The notes beneath the pieces are model-generated. The model was not told where the DNA came from. It saw nothing but the letters and a program-made list of their open reading frames with translations, and did not search any database. From the NCBI RefSeq assembly GCF_030167915.1, contig NZ_JARGNB010000007.1:62001-126000 (forward strand): DNA of 64,000 nucleotides, given 5' to 3'. The position numbers and the translations under genes were made by a program. The stretch's first letter is position 1, and each line of letters starts with the position of its first letter. The DNA is from Aquabacterium humicola (GTDB lineage Bacteria > Pseudomonadota > Gammaproteobacteria > Burkholderiales > Burkholderiaceae_C). This document shows, one piece after another, positions 25,568 to 33,613 of this stretch.

Positions 25568-25580
25568 TTGCGGTCGAATT
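25568..25580 (-). promoter_or_regulatory. Ada box
   Basis: On the minus strand the sequence AAT-TCGACC-GCAA matches the Ada-binding consensus AAT-N6-GCAA exactly and is followed by GCGCA. It ends 43 bases before the ada start codon, a normal position for an activator site just upstream of a promoter. The gap to the divergent MOSC gene is short, so that gene could be affected too. Confidence 0.75.
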
Positions 25581-25626
25581 CGCTCCCCGCCGAGGGCTTG
25601 CCGCCGGATCTTGGCGAGACCGCCGG

Positions 25627-26181
25627 ATGCCGCCAGAATCGCCCGCCACTTCCCACCGCCGGATCTTCACCGTGACCATCGAACGCCTCTGCATTCACGC
25701 TGCCGACAACGACGCGCTGCGCGACCTCGCCGAGGTCGACGTGATCGCCGGTTCCGGCATCGTCGGCGACCGGTACTTCAGCCGCGCCGACGAGCCCGGG
25801 CAGAACATCACGTTCGTCGAAGCGGAAGCGATCGAAGCCTTCCTGGCGGCGCAGGGCCGGCCCGTGGACCTGCTGGTCACGCGACGCAACGTCGTGACGC
25901 GCGGCGTGCGGCTGAACGATCTGGTCGGCAAGACCTTCACCGTCGGCGGCCTGCGCTTCCGCGGCGTCGAGCTCTGCGAACCCTGCCTGGGGCTCGGGCA
26001 GGCGCTCGCGTCACCCGAGCTGCGGCCGGCCGATGTGGTGCGGGCCTTCGTGCGCCGCGGCGGGCTGCGCGCCGACGCACTGAGCAGCGGCACGCTGAAA
26101 TGCGGCGATGCCTTCGGCGGTGACGAGAACGAGCGCGTCGTCGCGGCCCTCAGCCCGCCGGTCGTTGCTCGATCAATCTGA
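25627..26181 (+). CDS. MOSC-domain protein
   Basis: A 184-residue MOSC domain. Typical elements are 'VIAGSGIVGDRYF', 'ITFVEAEAIEAF', 'RRNVVTRGVRLNDLVGK' and the Cys-bearing 'GVELCEPCLGLGQAL'. Stand-alone MOSC proteins, such as YiiM-type molybdenum reductases, handle sulfur or bind the molybdenum cofactor. The first ATG is used; a GTG 15 codons further in, directly before 'TIERLCIHAADN', is an alternative. The gene converges on the ketopantoate-reductase-like gene and the two coding regions overlap by 32 bases at their 3' ends. Confidence 0.88.
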   Translation: MPPESPATSHRRIFTVTIERLCIHAADNDALRDLAEVDVIAGSGIVGDRYFSRADEPGQNITFVEAEAIEAFLAAQGRPVDLLVTRRNVVTRGVRLNDLVGKTFTVGGLRFRGVELCEPCLGLGQALASPELRPADVVRAFVRRGGLRADALSSGTLKCGDAFGGDENERVVAALSPPVVARSI

Positions 26182-27046
26182 CCAGCGTGTGCAGCGCGCG
26201 GTTCACCGGCGTCGGCACGTTCAACGCCAGTCCGCGCGCGACGACGAAGCCGTTGAGGTGGTCGATCTCGCTCGGCTTGCCGCGCTGGAGGTCCTGCGCG
26301 GTCGACGAGAACTGCGCGGGCATCGTGTCGGCGATGCGCAGCACCGCGGGCCAGGGGTCGGCCGGCAGCGTCACGCCGTCGGCGGCGGCGACCGCGAGGC
26401 ATTCGTTCACCACGTCGCGCATCACCTCGGTCACGCCGATGCCGTGCACCAGCTCGCCGTAGGGCCGCCGGCTGATCGCCGACAGCGCGTTCCAGGCGCA
26501 GTTGAGCACCAGCTTCGACCACAGCGCGCCGCGCACGTTGTCGGACACCTGCACCGGCACGCCGGCTTGCGCGAACAGCGCGGCCAGCGCGCTGCTGTCG
26601 GCCGACGGGCCGATCACCAGCTCGCCGCGGCCGTTGTGGCGCACATGGCCGGGGCCGGCCATCTCGCTGGCGACGTAGACCACCGCGGGCAGCACCGGCC
26701 GCTGCAGCAGCGCCTGCAGGCGCTCGGCGTTGTCGACGCCGTTCTGCAGGCTCAGCACCAGCGCGCCGGGCGCCAGGTGCGGCGCCAGCTGGCGGCCCGC
26801 GGCGTCGGTGTCGGTGGATTTCACGCACACCAGCACCAGCGCGGCGCCGGCCGCGGCGCTGGCGTCGGTGCTGGCCGCCAGCGGCACGCGTTCATCGAAG
26901 GTCTGCGCCTGCAGCCGCAGGCCGTCGCGCTGCATCACCGTGACGTGCTCGGACCTGCCGATCAGCGTGACCGCATGGCCGGCGCGCGCGAGCATGCCGC
27001 CGTAGTAGCACCCGACGGCGCCCGCGCCCATCACCGCTGTCTTCAT
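26150..27046 (-). CDS. Ketopantoate reductase family protein (2-dehydropantoate 2-reductase)
   Basis: A 298-residue protein of the PanE family. An N-terminal NADP-binding Rossmann motif 'MGAGAVGCYYGGMLARAG' is followed by 'SLQNGVDN'. The catalytic Lys lies in 'GALWSKLVLNCAWNALSAI' and the substrate-binding Glu in 'GKPSEIDHLNG'. It would reduce ketopantoate to pantoate in coenzyme A synthesis, but bacteria often carry several paralogues acting on other 2-keto acids. No pantothenate gene is adjacent, so I do not assign panE. It overlaps the MOSC gene tail-to-tail. Confidence 0.87.
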   Translation of the reverse strand: MKTAVMGAGAVGCYYGGMLARAGHAVTLIGRSEHVTVMQRDGLRLQAQTFDERVPLAASTDASAAAGAALVLVCVKSTDTDAAGRQLAPHLAPGALVLSLQNGVDNAERLQALLQRPVLPAVVYVASEMAGPGHVRHNGRGELVIGPSADSSALAALFAQAGVPVQVSDNVRGALWSKLVLNCAWNALSAISRRPYGELVHGIGVTEVMRDVVNECLAVAAADGVTLPADPWPAVLRIADTMPAQFSSTAQDLQRGKPSEIDHLNGFVVARGLALNVPTPVNRALHTLVRLIEQRPAG

Positions 27047-27143
27047 CGTCGTCCTGCTGGTACTGGCCAGCGCCGATCCTAGTGCCGCCGGCCGCGGCGG
27101 CCGGCAACGCCCTGTGACCGCTCGGCGCTTTCGCGGGGCCGGT

Positions 27144-29144
27144 TCAGCGCGTGACGATCGGAAACGTCCCCGGCGCCTTCTCCATCAGGCTGAAGAAACG
27201 CACCAGGTCGATCCGGCTGCCGTCGACCTTCACCGCGTCGTTCAGCAGCGTGTCCTTCGCCCCGGCGGTGCCGGCGACCATCTTGACGAACACCGGGCGG
27301 GTCAGCGTCAGCGTGGCGTTGGCGTCCGCAGCCGGCGGCGCGGCGCGGTGGTGCAGCACGGCGTTCTCGATCCACAGCACGTAGGACTCGCGCGTATCGC
27401 TGAAGACGAGGTTGATCTTCAGCGTCTTGTCCGCCGCCGCCTCGCCGTCGAGTGACGCGGCCATCGCCTCGAAGAACCGTTCGACGGGCGTCTGCGCCAG
27501 CAGCTCGATCGCGCTGGCGCGGTCGACGCCGCGCTTGGGCGGCCCGTCGCGCAGCTCGGCCGCGGCGGTGAGGTAGCTGTTGCGCCAGGTCGAGGCTTCG
27601 CTCTGGAAACCCAGCTGTTCGTAGGTGCGGATCAGCAGCCGCTTCGCGCCGTCGTGCTGCGCACCGATCACCGCGTGGTTCAAGAGCTCGGCGGCCCAGC
27701 GGTAGTCGCCGCGGTCGAAGGCGGCCTGCGCGGCGGCCACCAGCTTGTCGGCGCCACCGGCGAGCTCGACATAGCGCTTCGCCGATTCCTGCGGGGGCAG
27801 CGGGTTCAGGTTCGCCGGGTTGCCGTCGTATGCGCCCAGGTAGTGCTGGTAGACGGCCTTCACGTTGTGGCGCAGGTCGCCGTAGTAGCCGCGCACGCCG
27901 AAGCCGGACAGCGACGCCGGCAGCACGATGCGCTCGGCGATCTCGCGCGGCGTCAGGCCGGCGTTGATGTGGCGCACCGTCTGGTCGTGCGTGTACTTGT
28001 AGAGGTCGCGCTGGCGGGTGATGAAGCCGACGATGCGCTCGCGGCCCCAGATCGGCCAGTTGTGCTGCGCGAGGTAGACGTCCGCATCGCCCAGCTCGTC
28101 GAGCGCCTGCTGCAGGTAGCCGGCCCAGCGCAGCGCATCGCGCACCTTGGCGCCGCGCACCGGCAGCAGGTTGTGCATGGTCTGCGCGAGGATCTCGGCG
28201 CCGTTGTAGGCGCGCCGCTCGGGCACCGAGAAGCTCAGCTCCGCCGGCGCCTCGGCACCCGGCACGTTGTGGAAGACGAAGCGCAGGCCGTCGATCACCA
28301 GTTCCTGCTTCGGCTGGTTGATCAGCACCGTCGGCGGCAGCAGCCCGAAGGTGCCATACGCGACGGCCTTGCCGAGGCCGGTGTCCACCAGCCCGAGCGG
28401 CGAGCGCGGCAGGTCCTTGCCGAACTGGTAGCCCGAGCGCCGGCCCATCGCGGTGCCGACCAGCACGTTCTCGCTGGTCGCTTCCTCGACGAAGCCTTCG
28501 CTGGCGACGATCGGAAGGGCCCGCTGCTTCGCTTCCTCGGGCGAGACGATGCCCAGCGCACCGCCGAAATGGTCGATGTGGCTGTGCGTGTAGACGATGC
28601 CGGTGACCGGCTTGTCGCCGAGGTGCTTTCGGGCGAAGGCCAGCGCGAAGGCGGCGCTCTCGCGGCAGGTGAGCGGGTCCACGACGATCCAGCCGCTCTT
28701 GCCCTCGACGAGGGTCATGTTCGCGATGTCGAAGCCGCGCAGCTGCCAGATGCCGTCGGTGACCTTGAAGAGGCCGGTCTGCGCATTGAGCTTCGCCTGC
28801 CGCCACAGGCTGGGGTTGACCGTCGGCGGCGCGGGGCCGTCGACGAACTTGAAGTGGTCGAAGTCGATCAGCACGCGGCCGTCGGCGGTGGTGATGCGGC
28901 CTTCGGGGCGGGCGATGAATCCGCGCTTCGCATCCTCGAAGTCGAGCGGGTCGTCGAGCTTCAAGGCCGCGGCGAAGCGGGCGTGCGACGCGAGCGTGGC
29001 CGCGGTGACGGGCGCATCGTCCGGTGCGCGGCCGGACGCGCGCTCGGCCGGTCGCCCACAACCCGCGATCCACAGCGGCAGCAGCACCGCCGCTGCGGCG
29101 AGCGCGATCGAGACCAGGCGCGGCGCGCGCGGAAGCGTGGTCAT
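27144..29144 (-). CDS. Alkylsulfatase-like metallo-beta-lactamase lipoprotein (SdsA1/BDS1 family)
   Basis: A 666-residue protein in three parts. First is a lipoprotein signal ('LPLWIAGC'). Second is a metallo-beta-lactamase domain with 'VYTHSHIDHFGGALGI' (the HxHxDH zinc site) plus later 'LAQTMHNLLPVRGAKVRD'. Third are the alkylsulfatase dimerisation domain ('LPASLSGFGVRGYYGDLRHN', 'AYDGNPANLNPLPP') and a C-terminal SCP2-like domain ('INLVFSDTRESYVLWIENAVL'). Family members hydrolyse primary or secondary alkyl sulfates such as SDS, releasing the alcohol for use as carbon. Export as a lipoprotein fits that role. It is monocistronic and divergent from the racemase gene. Confidence 0.92.
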   Translation of the reverse strand: MTTLPRAPRLVSIALAAAAVLLPLWIAGCGRPAERASGRAPDDAPVTAATLASHARFAAALKLDDPLDFEDAKRGFIARPEGRITTADGRVLIDFDHFKFVDGPAPPTVNPSLWRQAKLNAQTGLFKVTDGIWQLRGFDIANMTLVEGKSGWIVVDPLTCRESAAFALAFARKHLGDKPVTGIVYTHSHIDHFGGALGIVSPEEAKQRALPIVASEGFVEEATSENVLVGTAMGRRSGYQFGKDLPRSPLGLVDTGLGKAVAYGTFGLLPPTVLINQPKQELVIDGLRFVFHNVPGAEAPAELSFSVPERRAYNGAEILAQTMHNLLPVRGAKVRDALRWAGYLQQALDELGDADVYLAQHNWPIWGRERIVGFITRQRDLYKYTHDQTVRHINAGLTPREIAERIVLPASLSGFGVRGYYGDLRHNVKAVYQHYLGAYDGNPANLNPLPPQESAKRYVELAGGADKLVAAAQAAFDRGDYRWAAELLNHAVIGAQHDGAKRLLIRTYEQLGFQSEASTWRNSYLTAAAELRDGPPKRGVDRASAIELLAQTPVERFFEAMAASLDGEAAADKTLKINLVFSDTRESYVLWIENAVLHHRAAPPAADANATLTLTRPVFVKMVAGTAGAKDTLLNDAVKVDGSRIDLVRFFSLMEKAPGTFPIVTR

Positions 29145-29209
29145 GGAAGCTCCGGATCGTTGTCGGGGACGATGCAAACTTACCGCGACACCCGACCCGA
29201 GGACCCTTC

Positions 29210-29935
29210 GTGACAACCCCTGTTGATTCACCCGACCGCCCGCCGCGTGCCATCGGCATCGTCGCCTGCTCCGCCGAAGGCGCATCGCTGTGCTACCGCA
29301 CGATCTGCAGCGAAGCGCCGGCGCTGCTCGGCCAGGCCCACGCGCACCCCGAGGTGATGCTGCATGGCGCCTCGCTGGCCGACTACGTGCATTGCCTCGA
29401 CCGCGGCGACTGGGCGGGCGTGGCCGCGCTGATGCTGGCGTCGGCGCACAAGCTCGCCGCGGCCGGCGCCGAGCTGCTGGTGTGCCCCGACAACACCATC
29501 CACCAGGCGCTGCCGCGGGTGCTGCCGCAGTCGCCGCGGCCGTGGCTGCACATCGCCGAGGTGGTTGCCGACGAAGCCGCGCGGCGCGGCTTGCGCACGC
29601 TGGGGCTGACCGGCACGCGCTGGCTGGTGGACAGCGCGGTCTACCCGGACGCGCTCGCCGCGCGCGGCCTCGCCTGCGTGAAGCCGGACGATGCGACACG
29701 CGACGCACTGTCGGCCATCATCATGGACGAGCTGGTGCCCGGCCACGTGCGGCCCGGTTCGGTGGCGGCCTTCCAGCGGGCGATCGAAGGCTTGAAGGCG
29801 CGCGGCTGCGACGCGGTGGTGCTGGGCTGCACCGAGATCCCGCTGATCATCGACGACAGCAATTCGGCGCTGCCGACGCTGGATTCGACGCGGCTGCTGG
29901 CGCGGGCGGCGCTGCGAGCTTCCATCGCTGCGTGA
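29210..29935 (+). CDS. Aspartate/glutamate racemase family protein (GTG start)
   Basis: A 241-residue Asp/Glu racemase superfamily protein. The two catalytic Cys are in 'LLVCPDNTIHQAL' (about residue 88) and 'AVVLGCTEIPLIIDD' (about 206), about as far apart as usual for the family. The N-terminal 'AIGIVACSAEGASLCYRTI' is the substrate-binding loop. Broad-specificity amino-acid racemization is the likely activity; the exact amino acid cannot be read off. A GTG is the only start that keeps the N-terminal strand complete. The stop codon coincides with the first base of a repeat that belongs to the downstream kinase promoter. Confidence 0.87.
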   Translation: MTTPVDSPDRPPRAIGIVACSAEGASLCYRTICSEAPALLGQAHAHPEVMLHGASLADYVHCLDRGDWAGVAALMLASAHKLAAAGAELLVCPDNTIHQALPRVLPQSPRPWLHIAEVVADEAARRGLRTLGLTGTRWLVDSAVYPDALAARGLACVKPDDATRDALSAIIMDELVPGHVRPGSVAAFQRAIEGLKARGCDAVVLGCTEIPLIIDDSNSALPTLDSTRLLARAALRASIAA

Positions 29936-30015
29936 ATCGTTTCATAAATCCTCACGACCTGAGACACCGTCACAGGAAGAATGCTTGAGATATCGTCTCA
30001 GTAATCGTTTCATAA
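29935..30015. promoter_or_regulatory. Repeat cluster before the first HipA/YjjJ-like gene
   Basis: Two identical 13-base direct repeats AATCGTTTCATAA (29935-29947, 30003-30015) flank two related elements: TGAGACACCGTCACA (29960-29974) and TGAGATATCGTCTCA (29986-30000), 12 of 15 bases identical. The second has 5-base palindromic arms. The cluster is AT-rich in a GC-rich region and ends 7 bases before the kinase ATG. It looks like an operator array, probably for the gene's own DNA-binding domain. Confidence 0.6.
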
Positions 30016-30022
30016 TGAGGCC

Positions 30023-31417
30023 ATGCGCCCCCGCAACCAGACCGCCCGTGAACGCCTGCGCGGCGTGCTGGCGCGACGCCCGGCCGGCGCCGCGGCCGAC
30101 ATCGCGGCCGAGCTCGGCATCAGCAAGCCCACGCTGCACCGGCTGTTCGCCGAGCTCGCCGACGAGATCGTCACCACCGGACGGGCGCGCCGCACGCGCC
30201 ATGCGCTGCGCCAGCCGCTGCGGGGCGAGCTGGCGCCGCTGCCGTTGTACGAGGTGGATCAACAAGGCCGCGCCGAGCGCGTGGCCGAGTTCGCGCTGAT
30301 CCAGCCCGAGGGCAGCTGCCTGGACCTGGCGGCGCTCGGCTGGCCGGTGCCGGACGAGTCGCGCGACGGTTGGTGGCGAGGCCTGCCCTACCCCTTCTAC
30401 GACATGCGGCCGCAGGGCTACCTGGGCCGCCAGTTCGCGCGCGCCGAACACGCGGCGCTGGCCGTGCCCGACGACCCCGAGCGCTGGCGCGACGAGCACA
30501 TCGTGCATGTATTGAACCGCGCCGGCGCCGACGTCATCGGCAACCTGATCCTCGGCGATCCGGCCTTCGAGCGCTGGCAGCGGCAGCGCCTGCAGCGCGA
30601 CGAGCCGCTGCCGGCGCGTGGCCTGGCGAAGGCCTATGCCGCGCTGGCGGACCAGGCCGTCTCGCGCGGGGTCTTCCGGTCCAGCGCGGCGGGCGAGTTT
30701 CCGAAGTTCACCGCGCTGCGCGAAGCCGAAGCCGGTGCCGACAGCCGCACGCCGCATGTGCTGGTGAAGTTCTCGGGCGCCGATGCCGCTTCGCCGGCCG
30801 AACGCCGCTGGGCCGACCTGCTGGTGTGCGAGCACCTCGCGCTGCAGTGCTGCGCGCTGCTGCCGGGCGTCGAAGTCGCGCGCAGCCGCGTGCTGGGCGC
30901 TGGCGGCCGCACGCTGCTCGAGGTCGAGCGCTTCGATCGACACGGCTTCTTCGGGCGCAGCCGGCTCACGAGCCTGACCTTGATCGACGGCGCGTTGCTC
31001 GGCATCGGCACGTCGGACTGGACCCTGCTGGCCGAACGGCTGGTCGCGGCGGGCCTGCTCGAGACGGATGACGAAGCGCGCATCCAGATGCTGTGGTGGT
31101 TCGGCCGCCAGATCGCCAACACCGACATGCACACCGGCAACCTGAGCTTCCGGCCCGAGGACCAGCGGCTGACACTGGCGCCGGCCTACGACATGCTGCC
31201 GATGCTCTATGCGCCGCTCGCTGGCGGCGAGGTGCCGGTGCGGCAGTTCGAGCCGCCGCTGCCGCGGCCGCCGCAGCGCCTGCCCTGGCTGGCGGCCTTC
31301 GACGCGGCGCTCACCTTCTGGCATGCCGCGGCGGCGGATGCTCGGCTGAGCGAGGCCTTCCGCGCCATCTGCGCCGTCAATGCCACGCGTCTGCAGGACG
31401 TGGCGGCGCACGCCTGA
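30023..31417 (+). CDS. Stand-alone HipA/YjjJ-like Ser/Thr kinase with N-terminal HTH
   Basis: A 464-residue protein with an N-terminal helix-turn-helix ('AAADIAAELGISKPTLHRLFAEL', about residues 20-45) joined to a HipA-fold kinase. Kinase features are 'SSAAGEFPKFTALRE' (Gly-rich loop), 'PHVLVKFSG' (ATP-binding Lys), 'IANTDMHTGNLSF' (catalytic Asp and metal Asn) and 'LAPAYDMLPM' (DFG equivalent). This is the arrangement of E. coli YjjJ, a HipA-like toxin without a dedicated antitoxin. No hipB-like gene is adjacent, so regulation may come from the built-in HTH and the repeat cluster just upstream. A paralogue lies at 46418. Target unknown. Confidence 0.87.
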   Translation: MRPRNQTARERLRGVLARRPAGAAADIAAELGISKPTLHRLFAELADEIVTTGRARRTRHALRQPLRGELAPLPLYEVDQQGRAERVAEFALIQPEGSCLDLAALGWPVPDESRDGWWRGLPYPFYDMRPQGYLGRQFARAEHAALAVPDDPERWRDEHIVHVLNRAGADVIGNLILGDPAFERWQRQRLQRDEPLPARGLAKAYAALADQAVSRGVFRSSAAGEFPKFTALREAEAGADSRTPHVLVKFSGADAASPAERRWADLLVCEHLALQCCALLPGVEVARSRVLGAGGRTLLEVERFDRHGFFGRSRLTSLTLIDGALLGIGTSDWTLLAERLVAAGLLETDDEARIQMLWWFGRQIANTDMHTGNLSFRPEDQRLTLAPAYDMLPMLYAPLAGGEVPVRQFEPPLPRPPQRLPWLAAFDAALTFWHAAAADARLSEAFRAICAVNATRLQDVAAHA

Positions 31418-31436
31418 CTTTCCCTGGCGGAAAGTC
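31416..31436. terminator. Perfect inverted repeat at the kinase stop codon
   Basis: GACTTTCC / GGAAAGTC arms of 8 bases enclose the loop CTGGC. The first arm starts inside the TGA of the HipA/YjjJ-like gene. No T-run follows. It may end that transcript, or act as a protein-binding palindrome for the Bug gene that starts 110 bases further on. Confidence 0.4.
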
Positions 31437-31545
31437 GGCATTGCCGAAATACCGCTTGCGACGCCTCGCGGAAGGCCTAGAGTGCGCCGAGCTTCGACCT
31501 CGCTGCGACCTGCTGCGCTGCGGCCCACAACACCTGGAGACATCG

Positions 31546-32526
31546 ATGAGCCTCGACCCTTCCCTCTCCCGCCGCCGCGCGCTGCAAGGCCTGGCCGCCG
31601 CCGGTGCCGGCGCGTGGCTGCCGATGGCCGGGGCCCAGGACAAGGTGGTGAAGTTCATCCTGCCCAATGCCACCGGCTCGGGCGTGGACGCCATCACCCG
31701 CGCGGCGCAGCCGGCGCTCGCCAAGGCGCTGGGCATGCAGGTGATCGTCGACAACCAGCCGGGCGCCGGCGGCATCGTCGGGCTGCAGGCGCTGGCGCGG
31801 TCGGCGCCGGACGGCATGACGCTGTCGGTGGTGTCGAACAACGTCGTGATCTTCCCCAGCGTCTACAAGACGCTGCCCTTCAACATGCCGGCGGACTTCA
31901 CGCCGATCGCCATCTGCGGCTTCACGCCGGTGGTGCTGGTCGTCAACCCGAAGGTGGCGGCGAGCAACGCGAAGGAGTTCACCGCGCTGCTGAAGGCCAA
32001 GCCGGGCGAGCTGAACTTCGGCTCCGGCGGCAACGGCACCATCCTGCACCTGGCGTCGGAGATGTACCTCGACGCGGTGGGCGCCAAGGCGCGCCACATC
32101 CCGTACAAGGGCGTCGGCCCGATGGTCACCGACCTGATCGGCGGCCAGATCGAGTTCGCCACCGTCGCGCTGCCCAGCGTGCAGCAGCACCTGAAGACCG
32201 GCGCGCTGAAGGCCATCGGCGTCGCCACCTCGCAGCGCATCCCGGCCGCGCCCGAGATCCCGACCTTCGTCGAGCAGGGCGTGCCGAGCTATGTGGTCGA
32301 GGCCTGGTTCGCGGTGATCGGGCCGAAGGGTCTGCCGGCCGCCGAGGTCAAGCGCGTGCACGACGCGGTGGTGTCGGCGTTCGCGCAGCCGGAGGTCAAG
32401 GACGCGATGGCCAAGCAGGGCAACGTGATCAACGTCAGCGCGACCGACTATGCGCAGAACTTCTTCCGGAGCGAGCTGACGAAGTACGCGGCGCTGGTGA
32501 AGAAGGCGGGCGTCGAGCTGCAGTAG
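31546..32526 (+). CDS. Bug-family tripartite tricarboxylate transporter substrate-binding protein
   Basis: A 326-residue Bug/TctC family binding protein with a Tat-like leader 'SRRRALQGLAAAGAGAWLP'. Hallmarks are 'VKFILPNATGSGVDAITRAA', 'VDNQPGAGGIVGLQALARSA' and 'HIPYKGVGPMVTDLIGGQIE'. The double-glycine loop usually found near the mature start is replaced here by 'NATGSG', a small departure from typical ligand-binding loops. No permease genes are present. It converges on a LysR gene whose 3' end overlaps its own by 92 bases; that regulator may respond to the same ligand. Confidence 0.92.
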   Translation: MSLDPSLSRRRALQGLAAAGAGAWLPMAGAQDKVVKFILPNATGSGVDAITRAAQPALAKALGMQVIVDNQPGAGGIVGLQALARSAPDGMTLSVVSNNVVIFPSVYKTLPFNMPADFTPIAICGFTPVVLVVNPKVAASNAKEFTALLKAKPGELNFGSGGNGTILHLASEMYLDAVGAKARHIPYKGVGPMVTDLIGGQIEFATVALPSVQQHLKTGALKAIGVATSQRIPAAPEIPTFVEQGVPSYVVEAWFAVIGPKGLPAAEVKRVHDAVVSAFAQPEVKDAMAKQGNVINVSATDYAQNFFRSELTKYAALVKKAGVELQ

Positions 32527-33499
32527 CCGCGAGCCATCGGTCGGCTTCCGCCTCCTCGTCGGCGCCGCCGAAGGCTTCGACGAGGTGATCGACGAAGGCC
32601 CGCGTGCGCGCCGGCAGATGGCGGCGCGTCGGCATGGCGGCGTAGAGCGTCAGCCGGCCGCCGTGCCAGTCGGGCAGCACCCGCTCGAGCCGACCGGCGC
32701 GCAATGCCTCGGCGGCCAGGAAGCTGGGCAGTCCGGCGATGCCCAGGCCGGCCTCGGCCGACGCGAGCAGCAGCTCGAGGTGGCTGGTGGCCAGCGCCGG
32801 CACCGGCAGCGGCAGGTCGACCACCGGCGCCACGGCCGCTGCCGCCGCAGGCGTGGCCGCTGCCGTGGCCGCTGACTTGTCGCGATAGAGCCGCAGGCCC
32901 TGGCGCACCGCGTCGACGGCCGGCAGCAGCGCGACGTGCGGCAGCAGCTCATCGGGCGTGGCCGGCCGGCCCCGGGCATCGAGGTAGCGCGGCGAAGCGC
33001 ACAGCACGAAGGTCGACACCGCGAGGCGGCGCGCGATGAAGTCGCCCTGCAGCGGCTGCTGGCCGAGCGAGACGATGGACACGTCGAAGTTCGCATCCGC
33101 CGCTTCCACCGGCCCCGGCGCCGCGAACTCCAGCGCCAGCTGCGGATGGCGCTCGCGCAGGGCCGGCAGCAGCGGCGCGATGCAATGCACCGCGAAGGCC
33201 GGCGGCGCCAGCACGCGCAGGGTGCCGCGGGCCTGCGTGCTGGCGGTGCCCGCTTCGGCGTCGGCCTCGTCCAGCGCGGCGAGGATGCGGCGCGCGTGGG
33301 CGAGGTAGGCCTCGCCGGGCTCGGTCAGCGCGAGGCGGCGGGTGGTGCGGTGCAGCAGGCGGGTGGCGAGGTGGGCTTCCAGCTCGCCCAGCGTGCGGGT
33401 GACGACAGCCGGCGCCAGGTCGAGCAGGCGTGCCGCGCCGGCGAGGCTGCCCTGGTCCACCACGGCGACGAAGACGCGCAGTGCGCGCAGCTGGTCCAT
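32435..33499 (-). CDS. LysR-family transcriptional regulator
   Basis: A 354-residue LysR-type protein, longer than the usual 300 or so. The HTH region is 'LRALRVFVAVVDQGSLAGAARLL' with 'RLLHRTTRRLALTEPGEAYL'. The effector domain is the type typical of regulators whose targets are nearby ('PLLPALRERHPQLALEF', 'GLGIAGLPSFLAAEAL'). An Ala-rich insertion lies near residue 220. The last 40 or so residues are low-complexity Arg/Ser/Pro and overlap the Bug gene on the other strand, so this tail may be a by-product of a lost stop codon. Its target is not evident. Confidence 0.88.
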   Translation of the reverse strand: MDQLRALRVFVAVVDQGSLAGAARLLDLAPAVVTRTLGELEAHLATRLLHRTTRRLALTEPGEAYLAHARRILAALDEADAEAGTASTQARGTLRVLAPPAFAVHCIAPLLPALRERHPQLALEFAAPGPVEAADANFDVSIVSLGQQPLQGDFIARRLAVSTFVLCASPRYLDARGRPATPDELLPHVALLPAVDAVRQGLRLYRDKSAATAAATPAAAAAVAPVVDLPLPVPALATSHLELLLASAEAGLGIAGLPSFLAAEALRAGRLERVLPDWHGGRLTLYAAMPTRRHLPARTRAFVDHLVEAFGGADEEAEADRWLAATAARRPPSSPAPRTSSARSGRSSAHSRSR

Positions 33500-33613
33500 G
33501 GCCTGGATTCTTCCACTGCCGTCAAGGCTGCCTTGCGGCGCTGCGGCTGGGTGCGGCGCCGCCCGGTTCCTACAGTGACGGCACTGCTTCAACCCCTGCT
33601 GCGAGTGCCCACG

